Shown piece after piece: positions 27,501-38,800 of a stretch of 64,000 bases of DNA. Origin of the DNA: Steromphala cineraria. Lineage: Eukaryota; Mollusca; Gastropoda; Trochida; Trochidae. Below the pieces are notes generated by a model. That model worked only from the letters and a program-made list of their open reading frames with translations. It had not been told where the DNA came from and searched no databases. The first letter of the stretch is position 1. Each line of letters opens with the position of its first letter. The DNA is taken from the NCBI GenBank assembly GCA_916613615.1, contig OU744720.1, forward strand, positions 71,812,471 through 71,876,470, in the 5' to 3' direction. Position numbers and translations under genes: made by a program.

Positions 27501-28990
27501 TTGGAAGTCCCAGTCTGCATTTTTCTCCATCTTTCTTCTTTTCTTGTGACGATTTATCTGCAGCACATTTAATAAAAAGATCTACTTGTGTCTGTGTATG
27601 AAAAGGTTGTTTATACTCAATGCCAATCATGCATTGCTAAATGTGGTTTAAAAGTGAACAAGTGCTGCTAAAAAATTTAAAATGATAAGCCCTCCACTGT
27701 GTAGAAAACTAGAACCGTAAAAATCAAACAAGCCAGACAGGCTTGTTGACCTCTTCTCCAACAAGCTTTATTTCAAAGTAACCTGCAATTTGCAGGTTGG
27801 CAGTCAGAATTGTGAACACTGACTCATAAATTTGTGCTTCCTATAGGCTCTCATACTTAAAACTTTGTTCTTCATACAGTGCATAGATACTTTTAATTTA
27901 CCGAGAAGCAAATCATACATTTTAAAAATCTACAAAAACATTGGAATTTAAATTATGAAATCTTAAGTAGCTCCATTTTTATTTCAAATTAATTGTCTGT
28001 GTTTTTGAAAAGTGAATTGACAGTTAAGAAATTTAAATTAAATCAAATCAAGGAAGCATACGTTTTGCTGCATTTTTCCTCTGGAATTGTTGATATTTTA
28101 CAAGAAAAGCCCAGAAATCATCATACCCCTTGGTTCCCCTGAAATGTGAAAAAACTATATATCAAATTTAATCACATATTTGAACATTATCTCCAAACAG
28201 AAATATCTCAAGTCATAACCTAGCACTGTCTAAACTTGAGCACTTTCTCAACTTCAAGTGATAGAGATGACTTTGGATGAATTTTAAGTTAGTCAAGCAA
28301 TATAATGCCATTTCAAAATTCAATGTAATCATTTGCAAGCAATTGATAGTTACGTAACCAATAATTTATTGAACTTTTGGCTTTCTGATGAAAGTTTGAC
28401 TTTTGCAGTTTCCTTTTATTTAATCATTATTAGGGTAAACATTTTTTTAGCAAATACAAATATTCTGAATAAGAAATTTGTTAGTCCAAGTTAGTAAGTC
28501 CAAGTTTGTTTTATAATGTCAAAAACTGTTTGGGACTAAAAATAAAAAAAAGGCAGAAATAAGCAGCTAAGGACTATGCCTGGCTAAAATAAAAAGTTTC
28601 ACTTTTCAATCACCTTCTTATCAAATCCTGATCACGGAAAAATATCCTGTTCAAAGAAGTTTTATGTTCAGTAAAATCAAAATCATAATCAGGGTTTTCA
28701 TCTTCTGACAAAGGTTGTGTTGATTTCGTCGAGGGTGGATTATCTAAGTATGATTCATCAAATGTTGACCTGACACTTTCTGACTTTTCTCTTTTCTCAT
28801 GATCATGTCGTGAACGATGTGAAGTCTCTAACTCATAACCATCACTTTCACGCTTGTCTTTTCTAGAAGAACTTCGACTCCGGTGTCTTGATTTGTCTTT
28901 CTTATGTTTTCTCTTTTTATGTTTATGTTTCTTGTGTTTGTCTGTGTAGTTTGAAGGTTCTGAATCACTTTGATCCTCATTGGATGACAT
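535..28990 (-). CDS. DHX34: DHX34, DEAH-box RNA helicase of nonsense-mediated decay
   Basis: I assembled 29 exons into one frame of 1,214 residues (human DHX34 is about 1,140). Residues 1-126 are acidic and Lys/Arg/Ser-rich, unlike the shorter human N-terminus. The helicase core shows Walker [10 protein letters not shown] (266-274), DEVH (360-363), SAT (392-394), [11 protein letters not shown] (from 520) and QRKGRAGRTGPG (568-579). Winged-helix, ratchet and OB-type regions follow. The C-terminus has two zinc-binding stretches: CPRC (1137-1140) with a later HEAEC, and a final C-x2-C-x13-H-x3-H finger (1191-1212). The family acts in nonsense-mediated mRNA decay, helping SMG1 phosphorylate UPF1; that is established for vertebrates and nematodes and is inferred here. 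The start is the first in-frame ATG (28990, A at -3). It is divergent from the neighbouring gene and shares its promoter region. Large introns carry repeats but none breaks an exon. Confidence 0.95.
1021..1573. repeat. 45 bp tandem array, 12 copies
   Basis: Twelve near-identical 45 bp units beginning TCAACCATGTTCCAG lie in the last DHX34 intron. One base alternates (GAA or CAA in one frame; three units carry CAA). Because 45 is a multiple of three, frames stay open on both strands; this is a by-product, not a gene. High identity suggests recent expansion. Confidence 0.95.
1940..2360. repeat. Degenerate tandem repeat, period about 115 bp
   Basis: About three and a half copies contain AATGTCATTTCCTTGATG, ATACATGTACTTGATAACAT and CAAAGCATTG in the same order. 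They lie in a DHX34 intron. Smaller shared words (GATGTCATTT) suggest the unit is itself built from shorter repeats. Confidence 0.8.
4745..5065. mobile_element. Partial copy of the TACCGTATAT element
   Basis: It matches about 10795-11106 nearly base for base (for example CATGACATTTCACTTAAAAA and GCAGCAATTTGGGGGGCTGA). The opposite end is missing. Confidence 0.75.
7389..7446. repeat. Hairpin with CAAGGCCTGGTAG arms
   Basis: CTACCAGGCCTTG pairs with CAAGGCCTGGTAG around CCTGTTAGT; outer arms ACCAACTC and GAGTTGGT also pair. It is an isolated intronic hairpin. Confidence 0.7.
8798..8823. repeat. 26 bp perfect palindrome
   Basis: The half-site GTTATCAGTCACT is followed directly by its reverse complement. 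A shorter version (GTCACTAGTGAC) follows at about 8841. It lies in a DHX34 intron. Confidence 0.85.
10037..11107. mobile_element. 1.07 kb element with TACCGTATAT inverted ends
   Basis: The left end TACCGTATATTTCAATGTAT pairs with the right end ATACATTGTAATATACGGTA; GGGGGTCGCC stretches follow inside both ends. No transposase is visible. The right 310 bp also occurs at 4745-5065, a partial copy of the same family in another DHX34 intron. Confidence 0.7.
12100..12390. repeat. Dispersed repeat rich in TGACGTCA, copy 2 (inverted)
   Basis: It carries the same blocks as 60290-60585 in reverse order and strand, including CACATTAGCATGAAAAATG and GATATCTCCTAGGAGATAT. It lies in a DHX34 intron and has fewer intact TGACGTCA words. 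Confidence 0.7.
13537..13580 (-). repeat. Fragment duplicated from a DHX34 exon
   Basis: ATCCCCCTCTG and AGTCGGTAACAGAC repeat the middle of the exon 13303-13450 about 135 bp upstream of it in transcription order, with changes that break the frame. Confidence 0.6.
14022..14240 (-). repeat. Partial tandem duplication across a DHX34 exon edge
   Basis: The acceptor side of the exon 13961-14057 and its intron (CAACATGGCATAAATCTC) recurs about 101 bp further on, with a third partial copy near 14200. The second copy still shows sequence like the first codons of the exon (KEMNY) but then shifts and stops. It is not a usable exon. Confidence 0.65.
14420..14762. repeat. 43 bp tandem array, about 8 copies
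   Basis: Units with GATATCAACCTGATTCA followed by GTCTACTGAATAACT repeat about every 43 bp; one unit is two bases short. It lies in the DHX34 intron between exons 12 and 13. Confidence 0.9.
15074..15428. mobile_element. MITE with long inverted ends
   Basis: Left GTTAAAACTAGCTGTAAT and CACCTGGTCCGTGTCACGCA pair with the right side TGCGTGACACGGACCAGGTG and ATTACAGCTAGTTTTAAC. Total length is about 355 bp. It ends 37 bases before a DHX34 exon. Half of a related element (one arm) lies at 48095-48212. Confidence 0.8.
16713..17515. mobile_element. 803 bp MITE with long inverted ends and a 9 bp duplication
   Basis: The ends begin CAATCTAAATAAATTTAGAT and pair over roughly 100 bases, including GGTCATCCCGGTGACC against GGTCACCGGGACGACC. 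GGGAGAGCC duplicates on both sides (16704-16712 and 17516-17524). Long inverted ends with a 9 bp duplication suggest a Mutator-like family. It stops 37 bases short of the DHX34 exon ending at 17561. Confidence 0.85.
18735..22187. mobile_element. Hairpin-ended element with about fourteen 146 bp internal units
   Basis: It starts with AGAGCCATTGGCTCT (a perfect hairpin with one-base loop) and TAGCTCATCAGG, and ends with CCTGATGAGCTA, the inverse. Between them about fourteen units of roughly 146 bp carry GTGACCCCTGTGACCCTA and TGGAACTGGAGAAGAAGATG. A GGACG-rich microsatellite stands near 22075-22135. A hAT-like insertion at 19907-20942 splits the array. A shorter relative at 53957-54339 has only one or two units. 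No coding frame is convincing. It fills the DHX34 intron between exons 9 and 10. Confidence 0.8.
19907..20942. mobile_element. hAT-like non-autonomous transposon
   Basis: The element starts CAGGGATGCAGA and ends TCTGCATCCCTG and is flanked by the exact 8 bp duplication GTCACCAA (19899-19906 and 20943-20950). Terminal CAGGG and an 8 bp duplication are hAT hallmarks. It is 1,036 bp long and encodes no transposase that I can see. It interrupts one unit of the 146 bp array, so it is younger than the array. Confidence 0.85.
23544..23610 (+). other. tRNA-like sequence, probably a SINE head or tRNA pseudogene
   Basis: A box A (TAGCTCAGTTGG) and box B (GGTTTGAGTCC, one change from consensus) stand at tRNA spacing, ending GTGCACC. 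The anticodon stem does not pair well, so a working tRNA is unlikely. It lies in a DHX34 intron. Confidence 0.5.
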
Positions 28991-29809
28991 TTTATAGTTG
29001 TCAATAGTTAAAAAGATCACATTTCTAAACGTGTCCAAAACGTCAAGAAACACTTTCCATGGAGGCCGCCATTTTACCGGAAGTAAACAGATAACACTAA
29101 TCGATAAACAGGAGAAACGAATACAACTCGTAATTACAATGAAAAGTCAATCAGAACTACTAATTCTGAAGTAGATATTTATCATATTTTACCCATATCC
29201 TATCAACAATGAATTCTTTAATTAATATATCTCAATGTTTGGTGATCGGATTTATCGATGATTACTTTACCCGGAAGTGAAACAAGCTAAGCGCCACTTT
29301 TGAAATTGTCAACACAGTTCACAAGGAGAAAATAATCTGTTGGTCTGTTGGTTGTAAGTTGGAAGAATCTGCGAGTGATGCTAAAACATTTCCGGTCAGA
29401 TATATAAACTTGACTATAATTCTTATGGTGAACGTATATAATAGCAGCAAATTCAAACAAAAGCGTCCTGTCAAAAGCCCTGCAAAGGATTTTAATTCAA
29501 TTCTGTCAATATCATGACCATCATCATCAGGGTTCATCAGCAGTCTTTCAAACAAAATTATTTTGGGCTATTTGCCAACACTTCCGGCCACACTTCCATC
29601 TGCAATGAGCATCATAAATATGTCACTTCCAGTTTAGGTATTATATAAGTTTACACATATGTTTTGCCCAATGTTTGATTTTTACTGTGGTTTTTTTTGC
29701 AGTGTATATTTCCCTTCTGCCAGATTGTTGTAACTCTTTCCACCATATACTAACTTCAGCCACCTTATCAACCATTCAGTTATGTTTTAGTTTACAGCAG
29801 AGCAGTATT
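28991..29809. promoter_or_regulatory. Divergent promoter between DHX34 and the coiled-coil gene
   Basis: The two start codons point away from each other 819 bases apart. CCGGAAGT, the ETS/GABP-type site typical of housekeeping bidirectional promoters, occurs at 29077-29084 and 29271-29278 and in reverse at 29580-29587. No other coding sequence is apparent. Exact transcription starts are unknown, and a 5' untranslated exon of the plus-strand gene may lie here. Confidence 0.6.
29043..29072 (-). promoter_or_regulatory. Short upstream ORF before DHX34
   Basis: An ATGGCGGCC start lies 82 bases before the DHX34 ATG and opens a 9-codon frame ending in TGA at 29043-29045, out of frame with DHX34. 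ATGGCGGC is a common animal start context, so scanning ribosomes may use it and reduce DHX34 output. Whether it lies in the mature 5' leader depends on the transcription start, which I cannot see. Confidence 0.45.
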
Positions 29810-32800
29810 ATGGATTCTGAGGGTCTTGAAGTGATGAAGATGAAGGCTTCACTGAATCCGGAACTTTCATCAATGATTCAGGATGTACAACAGGTTTGTA
29901 TCAAAAACCAAACTTGAGTTGCATGGAGTCAAATATATCAACTTTTGTAATTTGACAAAATAGTTGAACTCGAGTGGTCTGCGTATTGACTCAAAGAGGT
30001 GGTCTGCATTATTATGATCTTCAATACGCTGACCACTTGAGTTCAACTATTTTGTCAAATTACTCATTTCTCTCTCATAATCACACAATCACGGGGTATC
30101 AAGAAAGTGCACTGTTCTAGAATTTCGTTTTAACATAGCTTTGACCTTCTAAGATGACACAAAAATATTGAAATTGGTCAAATACTGTTCCCTATAACTC
30201 TTTCTGTGACGACCACACTGCCGATTTTCTATAATAGTAACATAAGAAAGACCTGTCAGTAAGTAATTCAAATTTGTATGTGAACTATTATCCACATCAA
30301 GCATTTACCTGTAGTTATTGCATTTAAAAAACCCTAGAAAGACTTCAAATCAATCGTGAAACTTAACTGGTCCCCTGCCTTTGCCATCTTCCCTCGCTTC
30401 GTGGTCAGCAATTTCCGGGGTACGTTACCACCCAGTGATTATTTAAAAACTATTGGAGATAACTCTTCAAAACTTGAAAGAACTCGCTAATGAAACTTTG
30501 GATATGGATCAGTCAGCATAAGTGCATAATTGCCTTTTGGAGTTTCATTTTCTTCTTTTTTTCATCGTGGTTTCCTTGGAAATGGAAATTAGAATTTCAA
30601 TAGATGACTTTGTCCTCTTATGAATCTTAAACTAGAAAGTGTTTTTACCCGTAAAAACAGATGTCTCCCCCTTCCTCAAATGCTCCAAACCTCTAAACAA
30701 TACTATCATAAAGCATCTTTAAATTTCTCTGTATAATTCAACTTGAATAAATAACCTTTCAACTCCACAATTGAAGCAAACAAAATAATCAAAATTCTAA
30801 ATGATTTGATGCTGAAACCCTTGAAAAAGACTAAGTCCAAATTGTTGCCATGGAAATAAAAAAATATTAAATTGTAAAAAATCTATAACCTCCAAAAGGC
30901 ACATCTACATGATATAGAGAGACAGTATACCAAGTTTGGTGATGATCTGTCACATAGTTTTAGAGATATGCTCCGGAAACGAAATGGGAACGCCGACACC
31001 GACGGGAACTCAGCTAAAACCAATATGTTTCCCGACCCTTCGGGGGGAGACATAATAATTTCATGATAGATATCCTGACTAATTGGGAACTGGTGGGATA
31101 TGTTATCTTCTGATAAGTTTTTCTTATTAACAAGTGCAAGCTTTTCTTTGTTAAATCCGACCAATATGTTACATTCAGTTATAAATATCATTCATGTCCC
31201 TCATGTATATTTATCACCAAAAATATAACTTCAACATACTCTCCCTCTAAACTGAACTAATAGTTGGTGTGATATATATTTCTTATTTGCAAGTTTGACT
31301 ATCCTTTAAGATGACTTTGACTACCGTACTTGTACATTTATTTTAAAATGTGGATATTGCCTATTGTATTTAACATAAGAAATAAGTTATTTTGAAATAA
31401 ATTGTGTTATGTTTGTTTACAAAATATCATTTCCTGAATATTGCTTATTTGTTTTATCTTCTACCTTCAGGATAAGGTAGCTGTTAAAACAAGCTATGTG
31501 TTTGTAAAAAGCAAGAAACAATTTCTAAAAAGTATCTATATGGAGCCTGCTGATTGGATGACCAAAGAAGAAGCAGGTACGATTTCCAAAAAACTAATTT
31601 TACAGGTGTAACCCAGGCTTATTGTAATTGACTTTGTTCCTGTATGATTTCCGGGGGAAAATGTAACAGATGTTTCTCAAACTTATTGAAAATTGACTTT
31701 GTTCTAGGAAATAATAAGTAAATAATGTCTCTACAGTGATGCAAACCCAATCCATTGAGGGGTTTCCTCTACTCCAAGGTCTGTGAGTAGCCTGTATGAT
31801 CCCAAGTTATGATGTAAAGTCATTGAGCCATTACAAGCCGAACCACAAAAACATTTGGTATGAGAGCAAGGGGCAAAAATCTCCTATGAACCATTTCTAC
31901 TTCATGATTGCCGCCATCCTTTATATGATGTAATAGTCTGCTTTATTGTTGTGACTGGAGGGTGCTAAGTGGCACCTGCATTATAATATTAAGATATTGT
32001 AATCCTTTGGCCCCTCTTGTGGAGTATGTGAATTCTGATGAGCTACAGAACCCTTGGTTCTATTTTCTTTATATACCGGTAATTGTATATTCTGCAGACA
32101 AAGAGCTGGAGACTGCTACCGAGGAACTGCAGGAAATCAAGAGCGAGATGAAGTCTGTGAAAGAGACGATTCAGTCTCTGTGTGAATCTGCTGAAGAAGG
32201 TGAAAGTCGCAAGCCTAAATTTATAATATATACTGAGCTTTTAAGTTAATTCAGTTTGTAAGATGAATATACTTTGTCAAAAAATTACTTATCCAGAATG
32301 ATCAATTTAATGCTTTTTCCCATTATTGGTCTTTCTCCACACTAGTAAACTTAAAGTTAAGGAGAAAGGGACTTTGATAATATATGGTTTCCTTTCATTT
32401 TTAACCACTTTGATAAAATATTGTTCCTTTTCTGTTTCTTTCTTCATGATAATTCAATATTTATGTAAATATACCTGAACGTGTCAAGAGAAGCTTGTTC
32501 TTATTCCATTTCGAATTCGTGGAATAAAGAATCTTTTTTCAACTTTATTCAAACTTACTCAAATCTAATTCAGGCTACGCACTCCTGACCCAGAATCAGA
32601 CATTGTTGGAGGAAAAGAAGAATGAACTGGAGAAAAAGGTCAGCATTTTTTCTCACTAGTGTAAAAATTTGCGGGATTTTTATAAGATCTATGCAAAATG
32701 CACCCTCAAACAATTTTTGTCGAAAATAAAAAGATGAAACATTTCAAATTCCGTCTGTGATGCAACTAAACCTATAAATGATTTGAATATTAATTTTCCT

Positions 32801-35800
32801 GTCATTAATACAGTAGAACACGGATATAACGAACTCCAAGGGACCAAATAATTAAGTTCGCTGTATCCGGTATTCGCTATGTATGATATAATTTTAATGA
32901 TATTAAATAGGGACGGGAATTGAAAATTTGTTCACTATATATCCGATTGTTCGTGTTTTAGTGTATCTTTTTATATTTTGCTTGAATATGAGTGAATTTT
33001 GTCCTTTCAGAAGAAACAGCTAGCAGAGTGCAAGAAACGGTGTACGGATCCCGGTGTTACACAGAGCGGCAATGTGAAGGAAATCATTGAAAATTTGGTA
33101 GGAATTTTTATGAATATTTTCATTAGTCATAAGTTAGAATTGATATCGAAATATTTATTACTGTACTCTAAACTGGTGATTCATTTTTAAAAACGAAAGA
33201 AATCAAAATATGACCAAAAGTAATCACTTTATCATCCAGAAGATTGAAGACCTTTTTAAGCCTTGCTTGTGTGATTTTAGAGATACCAACTGTCTTCACA
33301 TTGCAGGGCTTGTTATTTAATTTATAGAAGGACTCAGTCTAATTAAAATTGACTGTGCTTTCGAGAAAAAACAGTTTTAAAATAGTGTCTCAAGTGGTGT
33401 TCGAACCACACCCAGCCCGGCTTTCCTCTCCTTTACAGTCTGAAGTCACCCACATTACCCGCATGTTCTGATGTAAGCTTATCTAGCTAATCACAAGGAC
33501 GGCGGCAAAAGCTTTCCTTATCAGATGTTTGGGCACGTAATTCCTTTGAAATCCATTTTTACATTAACCCTGCCATGTCGTTTTGGGAGAGGGATGTTGT
33601 GATTTGTCCGCTTGTTACTAGGTTTTGTCTGCGCTAAACTAGTGTTGAACAAGCGCCTGGCTTGGGTGCTTTCAGACTGTTGTGGAAAGGAAAGCCCTGA
33701 TACACATTTTTACTTTGTTTCCTTCGAAACACGGTCGATTTTAATCAGACTGAGAAGGGCTGGTTGATTTTTCAAACAACAAGCACTGTCTTCTTGCTGG
33801 AAATCCTTATATTTCAAACACTGTGCATGAGAGATGTTTGTTACAGACAAAAAAGATTGCATCTGTGGAGGATTCTATAGAGAAATGTGATGAGGCCATG
33901 TGCAAGGTGAAACAAGAGTTGACAGATATGGACCCCTCCATCAACTCTCTCGAGAAAACTCTTGCTCGTAGCTCACACACCCTCAACAAGATGACTGCCC
34001 AACAGAAAGCTGCTTCAACTTTACTGACCGATTTCACTCAGAAGTATGATTATCATTTTCACTCACTGGTTTTATGCTTTCTTTTTTGTTTGTTTTAGTC
34101 TTTGGTTAAATTATTGAAATTTGATATGTTATAGTATGTGATACATCGAATCTAGGCAGTCAGGGTATGTTCCTTTGGTACTTCATGTCAGTAATGGTTT
34201 TTCTATGGTGTTGCCAAGTGTAATGAAGGTATAAAAAATGAGACTGTTTAATATGATCCCAGTTGTGTATTTCTATTACATGTCAACAATTTTGTTTGTA
34301 ATGAAATAGTTGATTCGGTTCCATCCCCCCCTTGAATGTCAGCAGTGGTATCCTTACTGACTCCTAATTATGATAATGGATTTATATTTCATGTAATAAT
34401 TCAGCCAATGAAAAGTCATTATTCGAGGATCCTTCAGCAAAATATTTCAAACTGTTCAATTCTTTCGAGCACTGCCTCTTTTTCTATATGCATGTGATTT
34501 TATTGGCTGGTTATAGATAAGGCAATAGGAGGTATTTGCCTTGATGGATATCAGGGATTTGTAATGGGATGTGGGACATGGGTACTGTAGTGTAAATGGG
34601 AATGAACTTTGGTAGTTAAGGATAAATAGGCATATGGGACATTGGGAAAATAATGTAAGCTGAATAGGTTAGCGTAAATTGGGTTTTGATATTTTGGTAG
34701 AGTTTAGGGTAACAATACATTCATGAAATATCATGAACTACCAGTAACAAGAACTTCTATTCTACAGACTGGAGCAGCTGGTGAAAGATGTGGAGAAGTT
34801 AGGAGGAGTGACGGTGGTAACTCTGAGTCACACAGCGTTACGTGTAGAGTTCCCAGCAGCCTCTAGCGATGAGTCCGACGTACAGCTCGCTCTCTCCCTT
34901 GAGTTCAGTGAGAACAATCTGGGAGCTCTCACCCTCAAAACAGCTCAGGTGGGACGTTTAAAAAGATTGACTCAAGTTCGCCATACCTAATATTATACTT
35001 TGAAGAGGTTTTAAAGTATCAGTGTTCATATTATAAGCTTGACATTTACTAGAACCAAAACATAGATCGTTTTACTTCTAATCTTTAAATCTTTTCTACA
35101 TTTACCGGTACTCAATATTACATGATTTAGGTTAGGTATGAAAACCTACCTCTCAGTTTTGCTTGTTTAGAAAAAGCTTAGCTAGCTGACCACAGAGGTT
35201 TTCCTTGGAAAAAACCCTTACTCTTACATCATGTCCCTAGAGGGTTATATTTTTAACCTACCTAACTTAGTATATGCCACTCACCTTTCTCACGAGAGAC
35301 AGAGGTTTACCGCGAAATTCATCGTGCTTACCGGATGGGCTGCCCCCAGCCCACTGCGCATGAGCGGGAAACCGGAATCCTGGGTAAAATTTGTATCATA
35401 CTTTCTTTCTCTCTCTTAGAGAACGCATGTATTTTCATCTCGCTTACTGATTTTCTTCACGGTTGGTTTTTCAGATCTTTTTCCTTCCTTTCCTTCCGTC
35501 ATTACTCCTTTTGCTGCCCCCATCGTTTCTAATGTATCGATGTTTCCTTCTAACTTCGCTTTCGCGATCTTTTTGCACTTGGTGATTTTGATCATGTACG
35601 TGGCACCTCGCCATGTTTACGTCCTTGCATGTTCTATTTCACTTGGAAATACCTTCTGGGGGGTCGATCTGCCTGTTTCGTACCCCCCTTCCTTCTTTTC
35701 CTTCTTGTTTTTCCATCTATGTGGGCTGGTTCTGTTGACCTGCTTTTCTGCACGTCCGCATTTCCTGCTTACGTCACATCTACCTTGCTTTGGTCCAAAG

Positions 35801-38800
35801 ACTATGGCTGCCTGTTTTTTCCTTCTAAAAACTCGTTTTGCATTTCTAATCACTTCCTAAGTGTTTCTATGCATTACTTCCAGCAGCCTATATCCCATTT
35901 CATATAAAAATAATAATATATCGCATTATATTTTATTTTCTATATCTTTTTCACAAAAAATTTCATAAAAATTTTTTCAATCACAAATTAATATATATCA
36001 TAATCACTTATCCCTATATATTAATTTCATATTACATATTCCATCTAATGCATTTCATTTTTGCATTCATTCCTATTAAATAAACTTGTAATAATAATTT
36101 TTTCCTTCAAAATTATTTCATTACATCTTATTTAATTTTCTACGGCAACCTTTTCGGGACATAAATTTTCCCGTTTTCGCTTGCCCTTAAAGGGGCACGC
36201 TCTTAAACAAATTTTTAAATTCTTAATTTCAAATTTTTGTATGCATTCCCCTTGTGTGTGTCTCCATGATTGGCATGTCTCTGACTTATGTGTTACAGTA
36301 TTTATGCCAAGAGTCTACTGTGTCTTGTGTCGCTCCTCCAAGTCGGACAAGGACCCACACCTCCGCTGCCCAGATTGTCTTCCCAGGATCTGCCTCGTGG
36401 ACGACCGCTGTGCAGAGTGTTCTGACCTCTCCTCCATCGACTTCAAGGTCTTCACCTCCGCTCGCAGGAAGAGACTTACCCAGCGTCGACGTAGGAGCAT
36501 GTCTGACCCCACCACCGACCTCCCTCCAGTCGAGCCGGCCGGCTCTCTGGACTCTCCACGCCAGGAGGAGCCTCGTCGCTCACCCACGCCGCCTCCTCCT
36601 CCTCCTCCTCCTCCTGCTCGGCAGACGCCGCCTCCGACGCCCAGCACGTCCTCGGCCCTCTCTCGCCCGGAACTGGAGCTCATCATGTCCAGCATGTTTG
36701 ATAAGTTGATGGCCCGTCAACCTCTGTCGCAGGACCAGGACCAACGCCAGCGCCAGGACCAGCGCCCTGACACTCGCCAGCGTCACGACCAACGCTCGGA
36801 CCAGCGCCAGGACCAGCGCCAGCACTCCAGGGATCGTGACCAGCGTCAGGATCAGCGCCAACGATCGGGAGATCGGGACCAACGCCAGCGCCTGGACCCC
36901 AAGCAGCGCTCAGACCGGCGCCAGCGCTCCAGGGACTCCCCTCCTAGGGACGTCAGGACATCCCGCTCACCTCGTCGCTCCAGGAGCCCCTCCCCTCCTC
37001 GGCGCCAACGACGCTCGCGGCGCTCCAGGACGCCTTCCCGCTCTCGCTCTCCGTCAGTGGACAGGTCCACCTCCCGGCGCTCACGCCGCTCCGGCTCCCG
37101 GACGCCACCGAAGACGCCCAGATCTTCAAGGAAGAGGCGCCACTCTCCCGTTATCTCTGATGATGAACGTCACTTCGTCCCAGACTACGATGACGACGAG
37201 ACAGAGGGCCCCACCTTTTTGCCGTTGAAGATGGTCTCGAGCTGGATTGCTGACAGGCTCCCAGAGGGCTCCTCCCCTGGTGGCTCGGACCCTCTCACTT
37301 GTGTGCGTGAGGACCCTGACCTCAAGCTCCCCCCTCACCCTGATGTGCTGGAGGGTATAGCCGCTCTTCAGGACGATTTTCAGAAGCTCTCGCTGTCCTC
37401 CTCCCTGAAGTCCTCGAAGCTACCTGCAGCCACGCCCGTACACTCGCTCAGTCGCTTCGACAAGGCCGCCGCCCTGGACGACGCCTTAGGACGCCTGGCC
37501 CCAAACCTCAACCATACGTACAAGGTTTCCGACACTAAGATCTCGTCGGTGGAGGCCGCCCTCAGAAGGACTCTGAGGCCGCTGTCGATCCTCCTCACCT
37601 CGACTGACGCGATCAAGGCCGACTTAGACGTCGACAACCCTTCCCGTCTAGATCACCTCCATACCCTGATGGACTGGCAGCGGCGCAACATGGTGCTTGT
37701 CCTCGACAACGTGAGAGCTGGCCTCGGCTCCCTCACTCACCTTCGACGCTCAGGCTTCCTGGACCAGTGTGCGTGGGACTCTGAATTCAAGAAGTCCCTC
37801 CTACAGGCTCCCCCCACGGCATCGACGCTCTTCGCGGACAAGATCCCGGAAGTCTACAAGGAGCAGGCCGCAGTCACTCAGACGGAGGTTGCCTTCCGGA
37901 CCTTACAGCACGTGTCCAACATTTCGTTCCGAAGGCAGAACAACAACAGCCAACGCCCTTACAAGCGCCAGAGTGTTAGGACGCAGCCCTCCAGGTCGGG
38001 TCCCTCCTCGCAGTACCAGCGATCTGCCAACTCCTCCAGAGGAAGGGACGCCCCCAAGCCACGCGGAGGCAGGGGTGGCAAGCGACCCTACGCCAGACAG
38101 TGATGCCTGCGCCCCACGCGGCTGGGTCCTCCCGCCCCCAGTCGTGCCGGTGCACCCCACACCCGTAGGCGGGAGATTAGGGATCTTCTGGCGCAACTGG
38201 ACAATACTAGAAGATCCTTACGTCACCAACACCCTGAGGACAGGTTACAAGTTGCCATTGACCTGCCCTCCCCCCGTGACCGCGACTCCCCTGGCACGGG
38301 ATTACTCAGAAGCCCAGAGCGCTCTTCTAGCAGAGAACATCAAGACGCTTACCGACAAGAACGCTCTGGAGTTGGTGCTACAACCCGATCACGCCCCAGG
38401 GTTTTACTCACCAATCTTCCTGGTCCCGAAGAAAAATTTCACCAAGTTTCGAATGATCCACAACATGGCGACATTCAACGAGCTTTACATGGAGCCACCA
38501 TCCCACTTTCGCATGACTTCCCTAGACGCTCTCCGAGCTTCCGGACAGACCTGGGCCTCCTACTCGTTCCTCCAGACAGGTGGTCCAAGATCCAGGCCTT
38601 CATCCACCGAGCCTTGGTGTCCCCTCTCCGACTCCGCCCAGGCTCTCACGCTCAGAGGTCGTCTCATGATCCGCCCCCTCCAGGTGTTTCTCAGCCCTTA
38701 CATCCGGTCGGACGACACGTCAGTAAGGATCTCCCTGCCTGCGCACCTCAGCCAGTACCTCCGTTGGTGGACACAGCCATCGAACGTCTGCGAAGGCGTC

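Larger units (their letters stand above)
535..28990 (-). other. DHX34: Exon map of DHX34
   Basis: Exons in transcription order: 28990-28614, 28138-28062, 27557-27417, 26957-26866, 26258-26121 (Walker A), 25580-25446, 24609-24555, 23276-23209 (ends in DE of DEVH), 22662-22513 (SAT), 18565-18440, 17716-17561, 15572-15465 (motif V), 14057-13961, 13450-13303 (motif VI spans these two), 12902-12836, 12064-11957, 11437-11351, 9992-9918, 9042-8932, 7943-7788, 7133-7041, 6410-6264, 5994-5849, 5544-5434, 4485-4364, 3168-3001, 2567-2486, 1930-1779 and 686-535. All introns are GT-AG. Total coding length is 3,645 nt including TAA, a multiple of three, and junction codons rebuild residues expected for the family. 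For the exon ending at 5849, GTAAGT was chosen over an earlier GT because only it restores the conserved sequence before ILETNKPY. Confidence 0.9.

Noticed and set aside
35540..35907. Open frames just inside the left end of the DIRS element
   Set aside because: Overlapping, on both strands, hydrophobic by base composition, and not similar to DIRS proteins.
36315..36882. Open frames opposite the gag-like ORF
   Set aside because: Shadows of a GC-rich, repeat-rich coding strand.
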